Shown: piece by piece, positions 60,162 to 64,000 of the stretch
Numbering within the stretch: the first letter of the stretch is position 1
Layout: every line of letters begins with the position of its first letter
Assembly (NCBI GenBank): GCA_020849475.1
Contig: JADLGE010000024.1
Location: 1 to 64,000, forward strand
Direction of reading: 5' to 3'
Length of the DNA stretch: 64,000 nt
Origin: Gammaproteobacteria bacterium
GTDB taxonomy: Bacteria > Pseudomonadota > Gammaproteobacteria > Ga0077536
The notes under the pieces: generated by a model
What the model saw: the letters and a program-made list of their open reading frames with translations, nothing else
Database searches by the model: none
Told to the model about the DNA's origin: nothing
Program-made: the position numbers and the translations under genes

Positions 60162-62066
60162 TCAGCCCAGCACACCGCGCGCACGCAGCTCCGCCACCAC
60201 GCGCTCGGCGGCCTCGGCGGGTGTGCAGGTGGTGGTATCGATGCGGATCTCGGCCGCTTCCGGCGGCTCATAGGGCGAATCGATGCCGGTGAAATTGCGG
60301 ATCTGCCCGGCCCGCGCTTTCGCATACAGGCCTTTCACATCGCGCTGCTCAGCAACGCTGAGCGGTGTATCGACGAACACCTCGATGAATTCGCCATCTT
60401 CCAATAGCGCACGGGCCGTGTGCCGTTCGCTGCGGAATGGCGAAATGAACGCCGTCAGCACGATGAGGCCGGCATCGACCATGAGCTTCACCACTTCCGC
60501 CACGCGCCGGATGTTCTCCACGCGGTCCGCATCGCCGAAGCCCAAGTCCTTGCACAGGCCGTGACGCACGTTGTCGCCATCGAGCACATAGGTGCGATGG
60601 CCAAGCGCATGCAACTGCTTTTCAACCAGGTCGGCGATGCTCGATTTCCCTGCGCCCGACAGACCGGTGAACCACAGGCAAGCCGGCTTCTGACCGTTCT
60701 GCGCGGCGCGCGCGGCCTTGGTCACGGACAAATCCTGCCATTTCACGTTATGCGAGCGGTGCAGCGCGAAGTGCAGCATGCCGGCGCCGACCGTGTTGTT
60801 GGTGAGGCGGTCGATAAGAATGAAGCCGCCGGTGTCGCGATTCTCGCGATAAGGGTCGAAGGCGATGGGGCGGTCGAGTTCGAGTTCCACCACGCCAATT
60901 TCATTCAAGGCCAGTTGCTCGGCGGCGACATGCTCCATGGTTTCGATGTTGAGCTTGTGCTTGATCGGCGCGACCGTGGCGGTGACGGTCTTGGCGCCTA
61001 TCTTGAGCAGGTAGTTGCGACCGCGCAGCAGCGGCGCGTCGCTCATCCACACCACCGTCGCTTCAAACTGGTCGGCGTCCTGGGCCGGCAGTTCGGCGCT
61101 CGAGATCACGTCACCGCGCGAGGCGTCCACTTCATCGGCCAAGGTCAGGGTGATGGATTGATTGGCGACCGCCTGTTCGAGGTCGCCATCGGCGCTGACG
61201 ATGCGCGCGACCGTGGTGTTGCGGCCTGACGGCATCACCACCACCGCGTCGCCCGCGCGAACCACGCCACCGGTGATGGTGCCGGCGAAGCCGCGGAAAT
61301 CGAGATGCGGGCGGTTCACCCATTGCACCGGCATGCGGAAGGCTTGCTTGAGCACACGGGTCTCGTCGATTTCAATCGTTTCGAGGATGCTCATGAGCGG
61401 CGCGCCCGCGTACCAGGGCGTGTTGGCGCTGGCCTGCGTGATGTTGTCGCCGCGCACGCCGGAGATGGGAATGGTGAGCACGTCGGGCAAGCCGATGCGG
61501 GCTGCGAGTTCGCGGTATTCACGGTCGATACGCGTGAACACCTCCTCGGAATAGTCGACCAGGTCCATCTTGTTGACCGCCACCAGCACATGACGGATGC
61601 CAAGCAGGCCGACGATGTAGCTGTGGCGGCGGGTCTGTGGTAACAGGCCTTTGCGCGCATCGATGAGAATGATGGCGAGATCCGCGGTCGACGCGCCGGT
61701 CACCATGTTGCGCGTGTACTGCTCGTGGCCGGGCGTATCGGCGACGATGAACTTGCGCTTGTCGGTCGAAAAGAAGCGGTAGGCGACGTCGATGGTGATG
61801 CCTTGTTCACGCTCTGCGGTCAGGCCGTCGAGCAGCAGCGCGTAATCGATTTCGCCGCCGCGCGTGCCGACGCGTCGCGAATCGGCTTCCAGCGCTGCGA
61901 GCTGGTCTTCGAACAGCATCTTCGATTCGTAGAGCAGGCGTCCAATCAGCGTGCTCTTGCCATCATCGACACTGCCGCAGGTGATGAAGCGCAACAGGCT
62001 CTTGTTCTCGTGCGCCTTGAGATAGGCGTCGATGTCGGTCGCAATCAGATCGGATACGTGGGCCAT
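60162..62066 (-). CDS. cysNC: Bifunctional sulfate adenylyltransferase subunit 1/APS kinase (CysN-CysC)
   Basis: A 634-residue fused protein. The N-terminal GTPase (CysN) shows [21 protein letters not shown] near residue 25, [24 protein letters not shown] near 110 and [13 protein letters not shown] near 160. EF-Tu-like beta barrels follow (residues 240-430). The C-terminal APS kinase (from about 455) has [55 protein letters not shown] and [24 protein letters not shown]. It makes PAPS from sulfate with CysD. The start codon overlaps the cysD stop by one base. Confidence 0.95.
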   Translation of the reverse strand: MAHVSDLIATDIDAYLKAHENKSLLRFITCGSVDDGKSTLIGRLLYESKMLFEDQLAALEADSRRVGTRGGEIDYALLLDGLTAEREQGITIDVAYRFFSTDKRKFIVADTPGHEQYTRNMVTGASTADLAIILIDARKGLLPQTRRHSYIVGLLGIRHVLVAVNKMDLVDYSEEVFTRIDREYRELAARIGLPDVLTIPISGVRGDNITQASANTPWYAGAPLMSILETIEIDETRVLKQAFRMPVQWVNRPHLDFRGFAGTITGGVVRAGDAVVVMPSGRNTTVARIVSADGDLEQAVANQSITLTLADEVDASRGDVISSAELPAQDADQFEATVVWMSDAPLLRGRNYLLKIGAKTVTATVAPIKHKLNIETMEHVAAEQLALNEIGVVELELDRPIAFDPYRENRDTGGFILIDRLTNNTVGAGMLHFALHRSHNVKWQDLSVTKAARAAQNGQKPACLWFTGLSGAGKSSIADLVEKQLHALGHRTYVLDGDNVRHGLCKDLGFGDADRVENIRRVAEVVKLMVDAGLIVLTAFISPFRSERHTARALLEDGEFIEVFVDTPLSVAEQRDVKGLYAKARAGQIRNFTGIDSPYEPPEAAEIRIDTTTCTPAEAAERVVAELRARGVLG

Positions 62067-62968
62067 CAGAAATACCCCTCCTGTTTTTTCTTCTCCATCG
62101 AGCCGGCTTCATCGTGATCGATGAGGCGGCCCTGGCGCTCCGAGGTGGTGGTCAAGAGCATTTCCTGGATGATTTCCGGCAGCGTGGTGGCGTTCGATTC
62201 CACCGCGCCGGTCAGCGGATAGCAGCCTAGCGTGCGGAAGCGCACGTTCTTGGTCATCGGTGTTTCGCCCGACTTGAGTGGCAGGCGCTCGTCATCGACC
62301 ATGATCAGCATACCGTCCCGTTCCACCACCGGCCGTGGCGCCGAGAAATAAAGCGGCACGATGGGGATGTTCTCGAGGTGGATGTACTGCCACACGTCGA
62401 GTTCTGTCCAGTTCGAGATCGGAAACACGCGCATGCTCTCGCCCTTTGCCTTGCGCATGTTGTAGATGCGCCAGAGTTCGGGACGCTGGTTCTTGGGGTC
62501 CCAGTGATGTTGGGCGGTGCGGAATGAAAAGATGCGTTCCTTGGCGCGGGATTTCTCTTCATCGCGGCGCGCGCCGCCGAAAGCGGCATCGAAGCCATGC
62601 TCGGTCAGGGCCTGCTTCAAGCCCTGGGTCTTCCACATGTCGGTATGCACCTGCGAGCCATGGTCGAAGGGGTTTATCCCCAGGGCCTTCGCTTCCGGGT
62701 TCTGGTGCACCAACAGTTCCATGCCCATGTGCGCAGCCATGCGTTCGCGCAGCGCATACATGTCGCGAAACTTCCAGGTGGTGTCGACGTGCAGCAAGGG
62801 AAATGGCGGTGGCGCGGGATAGAACGCCTTGCGCGCGAGATGCAGCATGCAGGCGCTGTCCTTGCCTATCGAATAGAGCATGACCGGCTTGTCGGCTTCG
62901 GCCACCACCTCGCGCATGATGTGGATGCTCTCGGCTTCCAGGCGTTGCAGGTGCGTCAGTGTATTCAT
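62066..62968 (-). CDS. cysD: Sulfate adenylyltransferase subunit 2 (CysD)
   Basis: A 300-residue PAPS-reductase-like adenylyltransferase. The P-loop-like [24 protein letters not shown] motif lies near residue 30, [16 protein letters not shown] near 60, [20 protein letters not shown] near 145, then [11 protein letters not shown] and [15 protein letters not shown], all canonical CysD. It activates sulfate with ATP, coupled to GTP hydrolysis by CysN. ATG 62968 chosen because [17 protein letters not shown] is the usual start. Gene order cysD-cysNC as in many proteobacteria. Confidence 0.95.
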   Translation of the reverse strand: MNTLTHLQRLEAESIHIMREVVAEADKPVMLYSIGKDSACMLHLARKAFYPAPPPFPLLHVDTTWKFRDMYALRERMAAHMGMELLVHQNPEAKALGINPFDHGSQVHTDMWKTQGLKQALTEHGFDAAFGGARRDEEKSRAKERIFSFRTAQHHWDPKNQRPELWRIYNMRKAKGESMRVFPISNWTELDVWQYIHLENIPIVPLYFSAPRPVVERDGMLIMVDDERLPLKSGETPMTKNVRFRTLGCYPLTGAVESNATTLPEIIQEMLLTTTSERQGRLIDHDEAGSMEKKKQEGYF

Positions 62969-63005
62969 GAGTGAGCGTCTCTCGAACGGGCGTTGCCGCA
63001 GTGGT

Positions 63006-64000
63006 TCAAGTGGGGGAGGCGTCGTGCGCGGACGGGCGTCGCGTGACGCCCAGTTTACGCATCCGCGCGCGCAGGGTATGGGGATTGATGTCGAGCAGCA
63101 GCGCGGCGCCGTGCGGGCCCTCGATACGGCCCTGGGTGAGGACCAGCGCCGTTTCGATGTGCGCGCGCATCGCTTCATCCAGAGTCGCGATGGCGCCGTC
63201 GTGCACGCGCGCCGCTGCGGGCGCATGGCGAGCCGTGAGGCCGGGTGCGATGCCGGGCGGCGTGGCGCCGAGCGCAGTGGCAACTTCGAGGCCATGGCCG
63301 TCACCCAGGATCGCGGCGCGATCCAGCACCGCTGCAAGCTCGCGCACATTGCCCGGCCAGTGATAGCTGCTGAGCAATAGCAGGTCGGCGGCCGTCGGCA
63401 ACTGCAGACGCAGACCGAAACGGCTGGCGGCGCGCCGCGCGAAATGGGCGGCCAGCGCCGGGATATCCGCCGGTCGTTCGCGCAGCGGCGGCAGCACGAT
63501 GGGAAACGTCGCGAGGCGATACCACAGGTCTTCGCGAAACTGGCCTTGTTGAATCAACTGCGGCAGATCGCGATGGGTGGCGGCGATGATGCGCACGTCG
63601 ACCTTGATGTCATCCTCACCACCGACGCGACGAATCAGGCCATCCTGTAATACGCGCAACAGGCGCACCTGCGCCGCCGGCGGCAGGTCGCCGATTTCGT
63701 CGAGCAGCAAAGTGCCGCGATCGGCGCGCTCGAACCAGCCGCGACGCTGACCGGTGGCGCCGGTGAAACTGCCACGCTCATGGCCGAACAATTCCGAGTC
63801 GAGCAATTCCGGCGGGATCGCGCCGCAGTTGACGCGTATGAAAGCCGCCTCGCGACGCCGCGAGCGCAGGTGGATTTCACGCGCGACCATCTCCTTGCCG
63901 GCGCCGGTTTCACCGAGGATCAAGACCGGCACGTCGGATTTCGCGACCAGCGCGATGCGCTCGAAGGCCGCTTTCAAGCCGCCATCGGCACCCACCAGTT
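63006..64000 (-). CDS. Sigma-54-dependent (NtrC-type) activator, C-terminal part (5' end outside window)
   Basis: The frame is open to the window edge, so the N-terminal sensor part is missing. The AAA+ domain shows Walker [18 protein letters not shown], the sigma-54-contact GAFTGA-type motif in [15 protein letters not shown] (here GSFTGA), Walker [24 protein letters not shown] and the arginine-finger region. A Fis-type helix-turn-helix ends the protein ([38 protein letters not shown]). It stands 37 bases upstream of cysD on the same strand, an unusual neighbour, so it could regulate sulfur assimilation or share a transcript. Confidence 0.88.
   Translation of the reverse strand, partial: LVGADGGLKAAFERIALVAKSDVPVLILGETGAGKEMVAREIHLRSRRREAAFIRVNCGAIPPELLDSELFGHERGSFTGATGQRRGWFERADRGTLLLDEIGDLPPAAQVRLLRVLQDGLIRRVGGEDDIKVDVRIIAATHRDLPQLIQQGQFREDLWYRLATFPIVLPPLRERPADIPALAAHFARRAASRFGLRLQLPTAADLLLLSSYHWPGNVRELAAVLDRAAILGDGHGLEVATALGATPPGIAPGLTARHAPAAARVHDGAIATLDEAMRAHIETALVLTQGRIEGPHGAALLLDINPHTLRARMRKLGVTRRPSAHDASPT

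Overview
The window is high-GC DNA packed with genes, from a Gram-negative bacterium. Supporting traits are exosortase-type C-termini (VPLPA/PEP-CTERM-like) on three secreted proteins, ExbB/ExbD and RND machinery, UppP, a fused CysN-CysC, MtfA, DUF1840 and DmeF. I infer a free-living environmental proteobacterium, most likely gamma or beta. No rRNA or tRNA gene was recognised, so the taxonomy rests on gene content alone.

The most interesting content is a pair of unlinked selenoprotein loci. At 3209-3862 (+) and 17699-18220 (-), an in-frame TGA is followed directly by codons for Gly-Ser-Cys-Thr-Ser. This is the UGSC selenoprotein family signature. In both genes a small hairpin begins 11 bases after the TGA, with its loop 18 bases after it, and the closing loop pair differs in a compensatory way (G-C against C-G). 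Each gene overlaps (ATGA) a gene for the same uncharacterised partner family (GWSDGLPVV, RANATIGRA). The first partner has an internal CAPC motif. The second lacks it but carries a fused N-terminal thioredoxin-like domain with CPTC. This looks like a two-component, selenium-dependent redox system of unknown substrate. Ordinary gene calling would break both selenoproteins at the TGA.

Layout: 1-2111 repetitive exported protein; 2233-3141 EamA transporter; 3209-4914 selenoprotein locus 1; 5066-9549 DUF1840, cyclase, biotin carrier and biotin carboxylase, sorted exoprotein, DUF385-type oxidoreductase; 10151-17534 housekeeping and regulatory genes (TetR, MtfA, PilZ, aminotransferase, HAD, cupredoxin, deacetylase, DUF3127); 17699-19638 selenoprotein locus 2; 20892-25254 a four-gene catabolic operon (TfdA-like dioxygenase, LLM oxidoreductase, VOC protein, TfdB-like monooxygenase); 25403-29758 CopCD, LysR and DmeF; 29770-36803 acyl-CoA dehydrogenases, alcohol dehydrogenase, TRIC channel, enolase-superfamily enzyme and gamma-glutamyltransferase; 36861-42265 GDSL hydrolase, RTX protein and diguanylate cyclase; 42385-48970 GT39, MacAB-like exporter and MFS carrier; 49149-59005 ExbB/ExbD/RND envelope cluster and UppP; 59158-64000 two small paralogs, cysD-cysNC and the end of a sigma-54 activator.

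Intergenic spaces carry two dispersed palindrome families built alike (11-base arm, 2-base centre, 11-base arm) with similar outer ends but different inner stems. There are also two MITE-like elements that share a 73-base interior. Several of these repeats touch stop codons or lie between convergent genes, so they may act as transcription stops.
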